Of a stretch of DNA of 32,305 bases, positions 7,812 through 17,090 are shown one piece after another. The notes below the pieces were generated by a model. The model was not told the DNA's origin. It did no database searches and saw only the letters and a list, made by a program, of their open reading frames with translations. Source of the stretch: Chloroflexota bacterium (lineage in GTDB: Bacteria; Chloroflexota; UBA11872); contig JAPPFO010000025.1 in assembly GCA_028875175.1 (NCBI GenBank), positions 220 to 32,524 of the forward strand. The letters are read 5' to 3'. Positions within the stretch are counted from its first letter, which is position 1. Every line of letters starts with the position of its first letter. The position numbers and the translations under genes are program-made.

Positions 7812-9074
7812 ATGCCTTCTCGTCCTCAGGGTCTCTGGCGCCACCCCAACTTCCTGAAGCTTTGGGTTGGCGGGACCGTCTCAGCGTTCGGATCGCAGAT
7901 CACCTTCCTTGCCCTGCCGCTCACAGCGGTACTTGTGCTGGATGCCTCGCCGCTGCAGATGGGCATCCTGGCGGCCATCGGCGGCCTGCCGTCGCTCGCC
8001 TTCGGCGTCGGTGTGGGCGTCTGGGTCGACCGGCTCAGGAAGCGCCGGGTAATGATCCTTGCCGACTACGGACGCGCACTGTTGCTGCTCTCGGTCCCAA
8101 TCGCCGCCTGGCTGCAGGTCTTGCGGATCGAGCACCTCTACGCCGTGGCCCTTGGCACCGGCACGCTGGGGATGTTCTTCGGCGTCGCCAATCGGTCGAT
8201 TCTCCCGTCGCTGGTATCGCGGGAGAAGCTGGTGGAAGCCAACAGCAAGCTCGCGATCGGCACGTCAGCATCGCAGGTCGCCGGCCCGGGGGTTGCCGGT
8301 GTGCTGATCCACGTGGTCACGGCGCCCGTGGCCCTAGTCGTCGACGCCGTGACCTTTGTAGTTTCAGCGCTGGCGCTCCGAGGAATCCGTCTCACGGAGG
8401 CTGCGCCTGCAACGTCTGAGACCGGCGACAGCTTCCTTACACAGGCTCGCGAAGGGCTGGTCGTCGTCGGCCGGAACCGAATACTGCTCCCCATTGCCGT
8501 CGCCATTGGCGGGATCGCCGTCTTCAACGCGATGTTCGAAGCCGTGTGGCTGCTCTACGTCAACAAGCAGCTGGAGGTCGAACCGCTCGCTTTCGGCTTC
8601 CTGTTCGCGGTTAGCAGCGTCGGGTTCATGGTCGGCGCCTTCGTCGCGGAACGGCTGATCCGCTGGCTGGGCGCCGGTCCGGCCATGATCGCTGCGGTTG
8701 TCATTGCGGCGCTGAGCGACCTGGTGACCCCGCTGGCGGGAGGGCCGCTGGCAGCCGTCGTCGTGTTGCTGACCACATCGATGTTCCTGTTCGGCATCGG
8801 CGCCACGGTTTACGGGGTTTGCCAGGGCAGCCTGCGCCAGGCCACCACGCCGCTTCGGCTTCAGGGCCGCATGAACGGCATCATGAACACCCTGGAGATT
8901 GGGCTGGTCCCGCTCGGCGCCCTTGTCGGTGGCGTTGTAGCTGAGGCCTTTGGCATGCGGCCGACCCTCTTTGTCGCCGCCGGGCTTGAGTTTGCGGTCG
9001 CTCTCTGGCTGTTCCTATCGCCGATTCGGTCGCTTCGCGAGCTGCCGAAAGCGGACGAATCGGGCGATGCGTAG
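7812..9074 (+). CDS. Major facilitator superfamily transporter (MFS_3/enterobactin-exporter-like)
   Basis: This is a 420-residue inner-membrane protein with about 12 hydrophobic segments. Its N-terminus LWRHPNFLKLWVGGTVSAFGSQIT is typical of the MFS_3 group. The cytoplasmic loop 2-3 motif appears as GVWVDRLRKRRVMILAD, close to the family pattern GxxxDRxxRRxxM. A repeat of the fold begins near residue 220. Homologues export drugs or siderophores, but the substrate here is unknown. AAAGGA lies 12 nt before the ATG, slightly far. It is on the plus strand, diverging from the JAMM-larE pair. Confidence 0.9.
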   Translation: MPSRPQGLWRHPNFLKLWVGGTVSAFGSQITFLALPLTAVLVLDASPLQMGILAAIGGLPSLAFGVGVGVWVDRLRKRRVMILADYGRALLLLSVPIAAWLQVLRIEHLYAVALGTGTLGMFFGVANRSILPSLVSREKLVEANSKLAIGTSASQVAGPGVAGVLIHVVTAPVALVVDAVTFVVSALALRGIRLTEAAPATSETGDSFLTQAREGLVVVGRNRILLPIAVAIGGIAVFNAMFEAVWLLYVNKQLEVEPLAFGFLFAVSSVGFMVGAFVAERLIRWLGAGPAMIAAVVIAALSDLVTPLAGGPLAAVVVLLTTSMFLFGIGATVYGVCQGSLRQATTPLRLQGRMNGIMNTLEIGLVPLGALVGGVVAEAFGMRPTLFVAAGLEFAVALWLFLSPIRSLRELPKADESGDA

Positions 9075-9120
9075 CGCCGGATACGCGCTGGCTCCATACC
9101 TCCGAAAACAGCGGAAACTC

Positions 9121-9150
9121 TTGACGCTCGTTTTGGCCGATCTCTACAAT
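9121..9150 (+). promoter_or_regulatory. Sigma70-type promoter of groEL
   Basis: TTGACG (9121-9126) and TACAAT (9145-9150) are separated by 18 nt, giving a leader of about 140 nt before the groEL start. No CIRCE inverted repeat or HspR-type repeat is visible between promoter and gene, so heat regulation, if any, uses another signal. Confidence 0.75.
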
Positions 9151-9296
9151 GGGCTGCTAACGCGATTGATTCGATCCGCGTCAGCGCGCGTCCCGAAAAC
9201 TCGGTGCGCGTCGTCTGACTGGCGGACCAGACACGACCCCCACACGAAGACCGAAGCACTCTGCTGGCGGTCAGCCGGGTCGAAAGGGACGACAGT

Positions 9297-10922
<1,626 letters not shown>

Positions 10923-10943
10923 GTCCTCACCATCGGATTGCTC

Positions 10944-10978
10944 AACCGCCCCGCCGGCCGTGGCCGGCGGGGCGGTTT
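10944..10978 (+). terminator. Rho-independent terminator of groEL
   Basis: A 16-bp perfect inverted repeat, AACCGCCCCGCCGGCC (10944-10959) and its complement (10962-10977), is separated by GT and followed by a short T-rich stretch (TTTGCTTG). It begins 22 nt after the groEL stop. Confidence 0.85.
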
Positions 10979-11170
10979 GCTTGTCGGAAACGATTGGCGT
11001 CTTGGCTTACTCTGGCAGCTACCAGCCGGTGGTCCCCATCCCAGTCTCAATTCACATCTGGCCAAACCACTCATCCTGTAGACCAGGCAGAATCGCACGC
11101 CCCGTGTGCTCATGGCGTTCAAGCGGGCCAATTCGCTGCATCTCGTCATAGGCGATTGGGCTGCAGAGAT
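10979..11170. other. Intergenic region without a recognised gene
   Basis: Together with the flanking terminator and promoter, this is part of a gene-free gap of about 350 nt. Short open frames exist on both strands (for example minus 10919-11149), but none has a recognisable product, ribosome-binding site or codon pattern. It may be a decayed remnant. Confidence 0.5.
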
Positions 11171-11207
11171 TTGACTTCACCAAAAACATTTATTGATATA
11201 CCATAAA
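11171..11207 (+). promoter_or_regulatory. Promoter and candidate metalloregulator operator of the metal ABC operon
   Basis: TTGACT (11171-11176) and a -10-like TGATAT (11194-11199) are 17 nt apart in an AT-rich island. Overlapping the -10 box is an interrupted palindrome, TTTAT (11189-11193) and ATAAA (11203-11207), with a further G/C pair two bases inside each arm. A DtxR/MntR-family repressor bound here would block transcription, and its gene closes the locus at 15375-16043. The operator assignment is inference. Confidence 0.5.
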
Positions 11208-11210
11208 CAA

Positions 11211-11244
11211 GCCGGCAGGCCGCCTGAGGTGCGGGCCTGCCGGC
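11211..11244 (+). promoter_or_regulatory. Leader hairpin upstream of the metal ABC operon
   Basis: A perfect 11-bp inverted repeat, GCCGGCAGGCC (11211-11221) and GGCCTGCCGGC (11234-11244), encloses a 12-nt loop. It lies in the predicted 5' leader between promoter and first gene. No U-tract follows, so it is not a normal terminator. It could stabilise the transcript or be part of a regulatory leader. Confidence 0.5.
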
Positions 11245-11278
11245 GCTCTATGGTGGTATCGGCTTGAGAGGGAGAGTG

Positions 11279-12262
11279 ATGCGTGCGCTGCGGGTGCTAG
11301 CCGTCGCAGTAGCCACCACCGTCTGTGCTGGCGTTCTCACGGCGTGCGGCGCCACCTTCGACCGAACGGGAACGAAAGCGGAGTCCAATCTGGCGCCGGT
11401 TTCCCGCGTGGACGGACGACCACTTCGGGTGGTCGCGACCACTGGGCAGGTAGCCGATGCAGTGCGCCGAATCGGTGGAAACCGCGTGGTTACCCACGGC
11501 CTCATGGGACCCGGAGTGGACCCGCATCTCTATCGCGCCAGTGAGAGCGACATTACTCGGCTCGAATCCGCGGACGCCGTGTTCTGGAACGGCCTGCATT
11601 TGGAGGCCGGGCTTTCCGGGGTTCTCGAACGGATCGGGGAGTTGGGGGTCCATTCCATCCGTGTGACTGACGACATCGACCGTGACCGCCTGCTGGCGCC
11701 GCCTGAATTCGAAGGAGCCTATGATCCCCACGTCTGGTTCGATCTTGACCTCTGGTCCACCGTGGTGGAGACGATTCGCGACGCGCTGATCGAGATGGAC
11801 CCCGACGGTGCCGAGGTCTATCAGGCCAACGCCGCCGCCTATGTGGCTCAGATAGCAGAACTCGACGAGTACGTGAAGATTAGGACCCTCGGGATCGAGG
11901 AGCGCGTGCGGGTGCTCGTAACCGCCCACGACGCCTTTAACTACTTTGCCAACCGCTATGGCATGCAGGTCCGTGGTCTCCAGGGCATTAGCACTGAGAG
12001 CGAAGCCAGCACCGCCGACGTGCAGGAACTCGCTCGCTTCATCAGCGACCGTCAGATTCCCGCGCTATTCATCGAATCCTCCGTGCCTGACCAAGGCGTT
12101 CAGGCGGTCATCGAAGCCGCCGCCGCTCGCGGCCACACCGTCACCATCGGCGGCGAAATATTCTCCGACGCCATGGGTGCCGAGGGAACCGAGCAAGGCA
12201 CCTACCTGGGCATGATCCGCCACAACGTCGACACCATCGTCGAAGCGCTGCGCGGGACGTGA
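11279..12262 (+). CDS. mntA: Metal ABC transporter substrate-binding lipoprotein, TroA/MntA type
   Basis: This is a 327-residue cluster A-I (ZnuA/TroA/PsaA) binding protein that captures Mn(II) or Zn(II) outside the membrane. A signal peptide ends in the lipobox LTAC (Cys23). Metal ligands match the TroA pattern: His83 (VDPHLY), His151 (YDPHVWF), His217 (TAHDAFNYF) and Asp297 (GGEIFSDAMG). The His-rich loop typical of dedicated ZnuA proteins is absent. ATG 11279 is preferred, with GAGAGGGAG just upstream; a TTG 15 nt earlier is in frame. It is first in an A-B-C-D operon and overlaps or nearly touches the ATPase gene. Manganese is inferred from the nearby MntR-like regulator; TroA-type proteins can also carry zinc. 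Confidence 0.93.
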   Translation: MRALRVLAVAVATTVCAGVLTACGATFDRTGTKAESNLAPVSRVDGRPLRVVATTGQVADAVRRIGGNRVVTHGLMGPGVDPHLYRASESDITRLESADAVFWNGLHLEAGLSGVLERIGELGVHSIRVTDDIDRDRLLAPPEFEGAYDPHVWFDLDLWSTVVETIRDALIEMDPDGAEVYQANAAAYVAQIAELDEYVKIRTLGIEERVRVLVTAHDAFNYFANRYGMQVRGLQGISTESEASTADVQELARFISDRQIPALFIESSVPDQGVQAVIEAAAARGHTVTIGGEIFSDAMGAEGTEQGTYLGMIRHNVDTIVEALRGT

Positions 12263-12264
12263 GA

Positions 12265-13044
12265 ATGCGCCTGCGCACCAGCGCCACCCTGGCCATTGAG
12301 GCCACGGACCTCACGCTGGCCTATCAGCAACGCCCGGTGCTCTGGGACGTCGACTTGGAGGTTCCCCAGGGCGTCTTGATGGCAATTGTGGGTCCCAACG
12401 GCGCCGGCAAGACCACCCTCTTGCGGGCGGTACTTGGTCTGCTAAAGCCTGCCGCTGGCGAAGTGCGCGTGTTCGGTCGCCCCTACGCGGAACAGCGTCG
12501 GCTGGTGGCCTACGTGCCGCAGCGCGGAAGCGTTGACTGGGACTTTCCCACGACCGCGCTGGACATAGTCACGATGGGAACCTATGGGGGCCTCGGCTGG
12601 GTAAGGCGTCCCGGCGTTTCCGAGCGCTCCCGCGCCACCGCGGCCCTGGCGCAAGTCGGGATGCAGGACTATGCCGATCGCCAGATCAGCCAGCTCTCGG
12701 GCGGCCAGCAACAACGGGTCTTTCTGGCGCGGGCCCTGGTGCAGGACGCCCAGATCTATCTGATGGACGAGCCCTTTCAGGGCGTCGACGCCACCACCGA
12801 GCGCGCAATTGTCGACCTGCTCCGCACCCTGCGCGCTGACGGCAAGACTGTGGTTGCCGTGCATCACGACCTGCAGACCGTCGTCGACTACTTTGACCAG
12901 GTCACGCTCCTGAACGTCCGCCGCATCGACGCGGGATCCGTCGAGGACGTTTTCACAGATGAGAACCTGCGCCTCACCTACGGCGGCCGCGTGGCCGGCA
13001 TCGGTGGACGCGGCAACGGTCGGGCCTCGGACTTGTCGGCATGA
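12265..13044 (+). CDS. mntB: Metal ABC transporter ATP-binding protein
   Basis: This is a 259-residue cytoplasmic ATPase of the metal (Mn/Zn/Fe chelate) ABC family. Walker A is GPNGAGKT (43-50), the signature is LSGGQQQR (144-151), Walker B is IYLMDE (164-169) and the switch histidine is in VAVHHD. The VDWDFP segment after the Q-loop (YVPQRGSVDWDFP) is characteristic of Mn/Zn transporters. A GTG at 12259 overlapping the mntA stop could also be the start; the ATG two codons later is used here. It powers the two permeases that follow. Confidence 0.95.
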   Translation: MRLRTSATLAIEATDLTLAYQQRPVLWDVDLEVPQGVLMAIVGPNGAGKTTLLRAVLGLLKPAAGEVRVFGRPYAEQRRLVAYVPQRGSVDWDFPTTALDIVTMGTYGGLGWVRRPGVSERSRATAALAQVGMQDYADRQISQLSGGQQQRVFLARALVQDAQIYLMDEPFQGVDATTERAIVDLLRTLRADGKTVVAVHHDLQTVVDYFDQVTLLNVRRIDAGSVEDVFTDENLRLTYGGRVAGIGGRGNGRASDLSA

Positions 13045-13074
13045 GCCGCGCGACGGCGCACCGGTAGGTTTGCA

Positions 13075-14211
13075 TTGCCAGTGGACGTTCTGAGCGATCT
13101 TGTCTTCGACTACACGCTACGAACCGTCGCGCTGGGCTCCGCTGCCCTGGGCATCGTCAGTGGCGCCTTGGGCGCGTTCGCCGTGCTCCGACGCCAGGCC
13201 CTGCTGGGTGACGCAATGTCCCATGCCGCGCTTCCCGGCGTGGCCCTCGCCTTTCTGATCACCGGCAGCCGCGCGCCGCTGGTCCTGATGATCGGCGCGG
13301 CCTTGACCGGCTGGCTGGCCGCCGTGGCAATTGTCGGCGTCGTCCGCGCCTCACGTGTCAAGACCGATACCGCCATGGCCCTCATGCTCAGCGTCTTCTT
13401 CGGTGCCGGGCTGGTTGTGCTCACCTTCATTCAGCGTCAGCCGGCTGCGGGCAAGGCGGGCCTCGACAAGTTCCTCTTCGGCCAGGCGGCCGCCATGCTC
13501 GAGAGCGACGTCATCACCATGGCATCGGTCGGCGCCGTCGGACTGCTCGGGGTGCTGGTGCTCTGGAAAGAGTTCAAGCTGCTGAGTTTCGATCCGGACT
13601 TCGCCGCCACGCTTGGAATGCCCACCCGGCGCCTGGATGTGCTTCTCACCAGCCTCCTCGTGATCGCAATCGTGGTCGGCCTCAAGACCGTCGGCGTCGT
13701 CTTGATGAGCGCGATGGTCGTGGCGCCCGGCGCCGCCGCCCGGCAGTGGACGAACCGCCTCGGCGTCATGGTCACGTTGTCCGCACTGCTTGGCGCGGCC
13801 GCCGGCGTGCTTGGCGCGCTCGTAAGCACCGCAGCCGAAACGTCCACCGGCCCCACCATCGTGCTGGTCGCCACGGCATTCGTCGTCGCATCCCTCCTTT
13901 TCGCGCCAGCCCGCGGCCTGGTCTGGGCTCGCCTGCGCGGCTGGCGTAGCCAGCGCCTGCTGGCCCTCGAAGCGGTCATGGCCGATCTGGCCGCCCTGGC
14001 GGCTCAGCACAGTACTGACGCCACACGTCCGCATGACGTGGCCGCCCTGCACGCGCTGCGCGGTCGCGCCATCGTCGAAAGTGCCCTCAGCGAACTCGCC
14101 GCCGACGGCCTTGCCCAGCGCCACGTCAGCGGCGGCTGGTCGCTCACCCCCCGTGGACTTGCTGAAGCCGACCGCTTGGCCCGGCTGCGACGCGCGCCGG
14201 ACGACGTCTGA
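13075..14211 (+). CDS. mntC: Metal ABC transporter permease with C-terminal winged-helix-like extension
   Basis: This is a 378-residue ABC-3 family integral membrane protein, one half of the TroCD/MntCD channel. Hydrophobic segments fill residues 15-285. Family motifs are LLGDAMSHAALPGVALAF and the coupling segment FKLLSFDPDFAATLGMP. After the membrane domain, about 85 residues (295-378) form a helix-rich tail ending LAADGLAQRHVSGGWSLTPRG. That ending is the recognition-helix and wing pattern seen in DtxR/MntR-type DNA-binding domains. The only plausible starts are TTG 13075 (TAGG 6 nt upstream) or GTG 13081. Its stop overlaps the start of the next permease by one base. Confidence 0.9.
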   Translation: MPVDVLSDLVFDYTLRTVALGSAALGIVSGALGAFAVLRRQALLGDAMSHAALPGVALAFLITGSRAPLVLMIGAALTGWLAAVAIVGVVRASRVKTDTAMALMLSVFFGAGLVVLTFIQRQPAAGKAGLDKFLFGQAAAMLESDVITMASVGAVGLLGVLVLWKEFKLLSFDPDFAATLGMPTRRLDVLLTSLLVIAIVVGLKTVGVVLMSAMVVAPGAAARQWTNRLGVMVTLSALLGAAAGVLGALVSTAAETSTGPTIVLVATAFVVASLLFAPARGLVWARLRGWRSQRLLALEAVMADLAALAAQHSTDATRPHDVAALHALRGRAIVESALSELAADGLAQRHVSGGWSLTPRGLAEADRLARLRRAPDDV

Positions 14212-15320
14212 TGAGCGCGGCCCAGGTTGACGTCCTCCTGGTCGCCCTGGTGGTCGCCGCCGCCTGCGCAATCCCCGGAGCCTTCTTGATCCTACGCGGC
14301 ATGGCCATGATGAGTGACGCCATCAGCCACACCGTCCTGCTGGGCATCGTCCTGGCCTTTTTTATCGTTGCCGACCTCAACTCGCCCATCCTGATCCTCG
14401 GCGCGGCCCTGGTCGGTCTGCTAACGGTCGCGCTCGTCGAGGCCGTTAGCCGAACCGGTCTGGTCCGGGAAGACACCGCCATCGGCCTCGTCTTTCCCGC
14501 CCTATTCTCGATTGCCGTGATCCTGATCTCCAGCCTGGCCGGCAACGTGCACCTGGACAGCGACGCCGTCCTGCTCGGCGAGATTGCCTTCGCGCCTTTC
14601 AATCGCTTCGCCCCGGGCGGCGTCGACCTCGGACCCATCGCCCTGTGGGTCATGGGCGCCATCCTCATCGTCAACCTCTCTTGCACAGCCCTGTTCTTCA
14701 AGGAACTCAAGCTGACCACCTTTGACCCCGCCCTGGCCGCCGCCCTCGGATTCTCGCCGGCACTTGTCCACTACGGTCTGATGGGGGTGGTATCCGTCAC
14801 CGCCGTCGGCGCCTTCGACGCCGTCGGATCGATCCTGGTCGTCGCGCTCATGATCGGTCCGCCGGCCACTGCCCGCCTGCTCACGGACCGCCTACCCCAC
14901 ATGCTGGGCCTTGGCGTCCTCATAGGTGCGGCGGCGGCCGCCGGCGGCTACTGGCTGGCTCGCCTGCTGGATGCCAACATTGCCGGCTCCATGGCCACCG
15001 TGGTCGGCATCGCCTTCGTCCTGGTCTTGCTGCTCGCCCCACACCGCGGCCTCGTCGCAACCGCCCGACGCCAGCGCCGCCAGCGCTGGACATTCGCCCG
15101 CCAGATGTTGCTCATCCACCTCGCCACCCACGAGGGCACGCCGTCCGAAGCCGACGAAAGTCGCCCCGACCACATGCAGCGCCACATGCGCTGGCCGGCA
15201 GCCTTCGCTAACCGCGTCGTCCAAACCGCTACCGAACGCGACCTCATCACCCTCGAAAACGACCAACTCCGCTTAACGCCCCAGGGCCGAGTCGAAGCCC
15301 GCACCGCCGCCCTCCGCTAG
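14211..15320 (+). CDS. mntD: Metal ABC transporter permease with C-terminal winged-helix-like extension
   Basis: This is a 369-residue ABC-3 family permease, partner of the preceding protein. Its hydrophobic core includes MMSDAISHTVLLGIVLAFF, the coupling motif LKLTTFDPALAAALGF and the late segment GSILVVALMIGPPATARLL. Residues 290-369 are a cytoplasmic extension with a helix-turn-helix-like run and wing ending DLITLENDQLRLTPQGRVEA, paralogous in style to the tail of the first permease. The start is ATG 14211, overlapping the previous TGA. It ends 54 nt before the convergent regulator gene. Confidence 0.92.
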   Translation: MSAAQVDVLLVALVVAAACAIPGAFLILRGMAMMSDAISHTVLLGIVLAFFIVADLNSPILILGAALVGLLTVALVEAVSRTGLVREDTAIGLVFPALFSIAVILISSLAGNVHLDSDAVLLGEIAFAPFNRFAPGGVDLGPIALWVMGAILIVNLSCTALFFKELKLTTFDPALAAALGFSPALVHYGLMGVVSVTAVGAFDAVGSILVVALMIGPPATARLLTDRLPHMLGLGVLIGAAAAAGGYWLARLLDANIAGSMATVVGIAFVLVLLLAPHRGLVATARRQRRQRWTFARQMLLIHLATHEGTPSEADESRPDHMQRHMRWPAAFANRVVQTATERDLITLENDQLRLTPQGRVEARTAALR

Positions 15321-15328
15321 CCGGTACA

Positions 15329-15354
15329 GCCGCGCGGGAGGGAACATGCGCGGC
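15329..15354. terminator. Possible bidirectional terminator between mntD and mntR
   Basis: GCCGCGC (15329-15335) and GCGCGGC (15348-15354) form a 7-bp stem with a 12-nt loop in the 54-nt gap between convergent genes. No U-tract is present on either side, so it is weak as an intrinsic terminator. Confidence 0.35.
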
Positions 15355-15374
15355 GCGGTGTGCTGTCGTTCACT

Positions 15375-16043
15375 CTATGCGTCCCGGATGAACACGCTGT
15401 CGCTCACCGTCTGGCTCAGCGCCACCTCTTCCGACTCAATGCGCACCACCAGCGGTCCATCGAACGGCAGTCGTCGGACCACGCTGGCCTCCGTCCCCGG
15501 TACGAGCTGGATTTCCGTCAGGTACTCCAGCACCGCCCGGTCGCGGTCCCGCACCCGCGCCACCACAAAGTCCGTACCGTCCGCAGCCCCTGTCAACTGC
15601 CGGGCGTCGTCGGCCTGCAGCGCGTCCAGCGCCTCGTTGGGAATCGAGTCCCCGTGCGGGTCGGTCGTCGGGTCGGACACCTTGGCCGCAATTCGTCGCT
15701 CCATTTCCTCCGAAATCACATGCTCCAGCCGGTCAGCCTCTTCGTGCACGTCGTTCCAGTCGTAGTCCAGAAACTCCACCAGGAAACGTTCGATCAGCCT
15801 GTGATGCCGCACCATTTCCAGCGCGTGGCGCTCGCCATCCTCGGTCAGCCGCGCCCCCTGGTAGCGCCGGTAGTTGACCAGCCCCTTTTCGTGCAGCCGT
15901 TGCAAGGCGAATGTCACCGCCCCCTGCGTCAGATTCAGTTCACCGGCGACTTCACCTGTTCCCACACGCCGCTCGTGCCCACCCGCGTCGTAGATCGCCC
16001 GCAGGTAGTCCTGGTCGCTGGCTGAAATCCGCGGCTCTGACAT
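15375..16043 (-). CDS. mntR: DtxR/MntR-family metal-dependent transcriptional repressor
   Basis: This is a 222-residue regulator with an N-terminal winged helix (about 8-70), a dimerisation and metal-binding domain (72-150), and a C-terminal FeoA/SH3-like domain (about 155-222). The ligand positions by alignment to DtxR/MntR are Asp12 (DYLRAIY), His81 (RHHRLIERF), Asp104, Glu107 and His108 (EADRLEH). An acidic residue (Asp104) where iron-specific DtxR has Cys points to manganese, while Arg15 replaces the MntR Glu11. The site is thus a hybrid. It is convergent with the mnt operon it most likely controls. The minus-strand -10 box TATATT (16058-16053) lies 9 nt before the ATG, so the mRNA is probably leaderless or nearly so. 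Confidence 0.92.
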   Translation of the reverse strand: MSEPRISASDQDYLRAIYDAGGHERRVGTGEVAGELNLTQGAVTFALQRLHEKGLVNYRRYQGARLTEDGERHALEMVRHHRLIERFLVEFLDYDWNDVHEEADRLEHVISEEMERRIAAKVSDPTTDPHGDSIPNEALDALQADDARQLTGAADGTDFVVARVRDRDRAVLEYLTEIQLVPGTEASVVRRLPFDGPLVVRIESEEVALSQTVSDSVFIRDA

Positions 16044-16052
16044 CGTGACTCA

Positions 16053-16109
16053 AATATAGCGAGGGTCCGCAACCTAACAGGTTGGCGGCAGGCCTTGACT
16101 GGCTAGACT
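16053..16109. promoter_or_regulatory. Divergent promoter region with inverted repeat between mntR and the Tat lipoprotein gene
   Basis: On the minus strand TATATT (16058-16053) serves mntR. On the plus strand TTGGCG (16082-16087), a 16-nt spacer and TAGACT (16104-16109) place transcription start at about the GTG of the next gene. Between them AACCT-AAC-AGGTT (16071-16083) is a perfect interrupted palindrome. It contains CCTAAC/TTAGGTT elements that recall DtxR-class half sites, so it is a candidate autoregulatory operator shared by both genes. Confidence 0.5.
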
Positions 16110-16115
16110 GCCGGT

Positions 16116-17090
16116 GTGGACAGTCCCGACCCTTTCAGTCAGCCGCGACCGAGCCACGCCCACCAAATCTCACGTCGAACGCTGCTCGGCGCGTTGGCCC
16201 TGGGGGCGCCGGCCCTGGCCGCGTTGCTGCCCGCTTGCGGCGAACTGCCGACCAATCCGCAGATCAGCGTCCTCCTGGCCGTCAACGAAATGCTGCCCGG
16301 CCCCCACCGCTTTCCCTTCGTCCTGGCGGACGGCGACGGCGGGCTGGTCACCGGCGCGAACATCAACGTGCGCTTCGTTCGCCTGATCGGGGAGCGCGAC
16401 GAGTTCCGCTTCGAAGCGACGGCCCAGGAGCTCCTCGCCGGCGCCAGCTACGACCACGTGCACGAGGACGGCACCGTCCACGTCCACGACGCATCGCGCT
16501 CCTACTACCTCGTCGCCGACGCCGACTTCGAGGAAGGCCTGTGGCGCGCCGACCTGGAAGTGGAGCCGGCCTTCGGCTCGGCCTACGCGGCGTCGACCGC
16601 CTTCCAGGTGGGCCGGCGCACCTCGGCCCCTCGGGTCGGAGACTCGGCGCCAGCATTCGCCAACCTCACGAGCCGGGACGAACCTAATCTCGAAACTCTG
16701 ACAACCGCCGATCCGCCCCTCCCCGCTCTTTACGATCACTCAATCGCGGATGCGCTGGCCCGACGCGAGCCGTTGGTGGTGACCTTCAGCACCCCCGGCT
16801 TCTGCACCTCGGCCATGTGCGGGCCTGTTACCGCCGTCGTCGGCAACCTCTCCCGCAACTTCGGCGACCGCGTGCGGTTCATCCATCTCGAGCCGTTCAA
16901 TCTGGACGTCGCCCGCACCGAGGGCCGCCTCGAATGGGCAGACGCCGCCCGCGAGTGGAAGCTCGAAACCGAACCCTGGGTCTTCGTGGTCGACACTACC
17001 GGGCGCGTGGCCGCGCGCTTCGAGGGCCTGGTCGGCGCGGTTGAACTCGAACCCGCCGTCGCCGCCGTGGCTGGTCCGCCGCTGAACTAA
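16116..17090 (+). CDS. Tat-exported lipoprotein with C-terminal thioredoxin-like (CxxxxC) domain
   Basis: This is a 324-residue exported protein. The N-terminus carries a twin-arginine signal, ISRRTLLG (Arg20, Arg21), followed by a hydrophobic stretch and lipobox LLPAC (Cys41), so it should be a membrane-anchored lipoprotein. Residues about 45-170 form a beta-rich domain with several histidines (DHVHEDGTVHVHD, 113-125). Residues 175-324 form a thioredoxin-like fold with VVTFSTPGFCTSAMC (Cys230, Cys235) and PWVFVVDTTGRVAARFEG. The CxxxxC spacing is longer than the CxxC of thioredoxin and recalls Sco-type or peroxiredoxin-like relatives, so metal or thiol chemistry is plausible. The GTG at 16116 fits the leaderless promoter just upstream. 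It overlaps the next gene by one base. Confidence 0.8.
   Translation: MDSPDPFSQPRPSHAHQISRRTLLGALALGAPALAALLPACGELPTNPQISVLLAVNEMLPGPHRFPFVLADGDGGLVTGANINVRFVRLIGERDEFRFEATAQELLAGASYDHVHEDGTVHVHDASRSYYLVADADFEEGLWRADLEVEPAFGSAYAASTAFQVGRRTSAPRVGDSAPAFANLTSRDEPNLETLTTADPPLPALYDHSIADALARREPLVVTFSTPGFCTSAMCGPVTAVVGNLSRNFGDRVRFIHLEPFNLDVARTEGRLEWADAAREWKLETEPWVFVVDTTGRVAARFEGLVGAVELEPAVAAVAGPPLN

Noticed and set aside
9256..9264. GCACTC half of a CIRCE element upstream of groEL
   Set aside because: No complementary GAGTGC half follows at 9 nt spacing; chance match.
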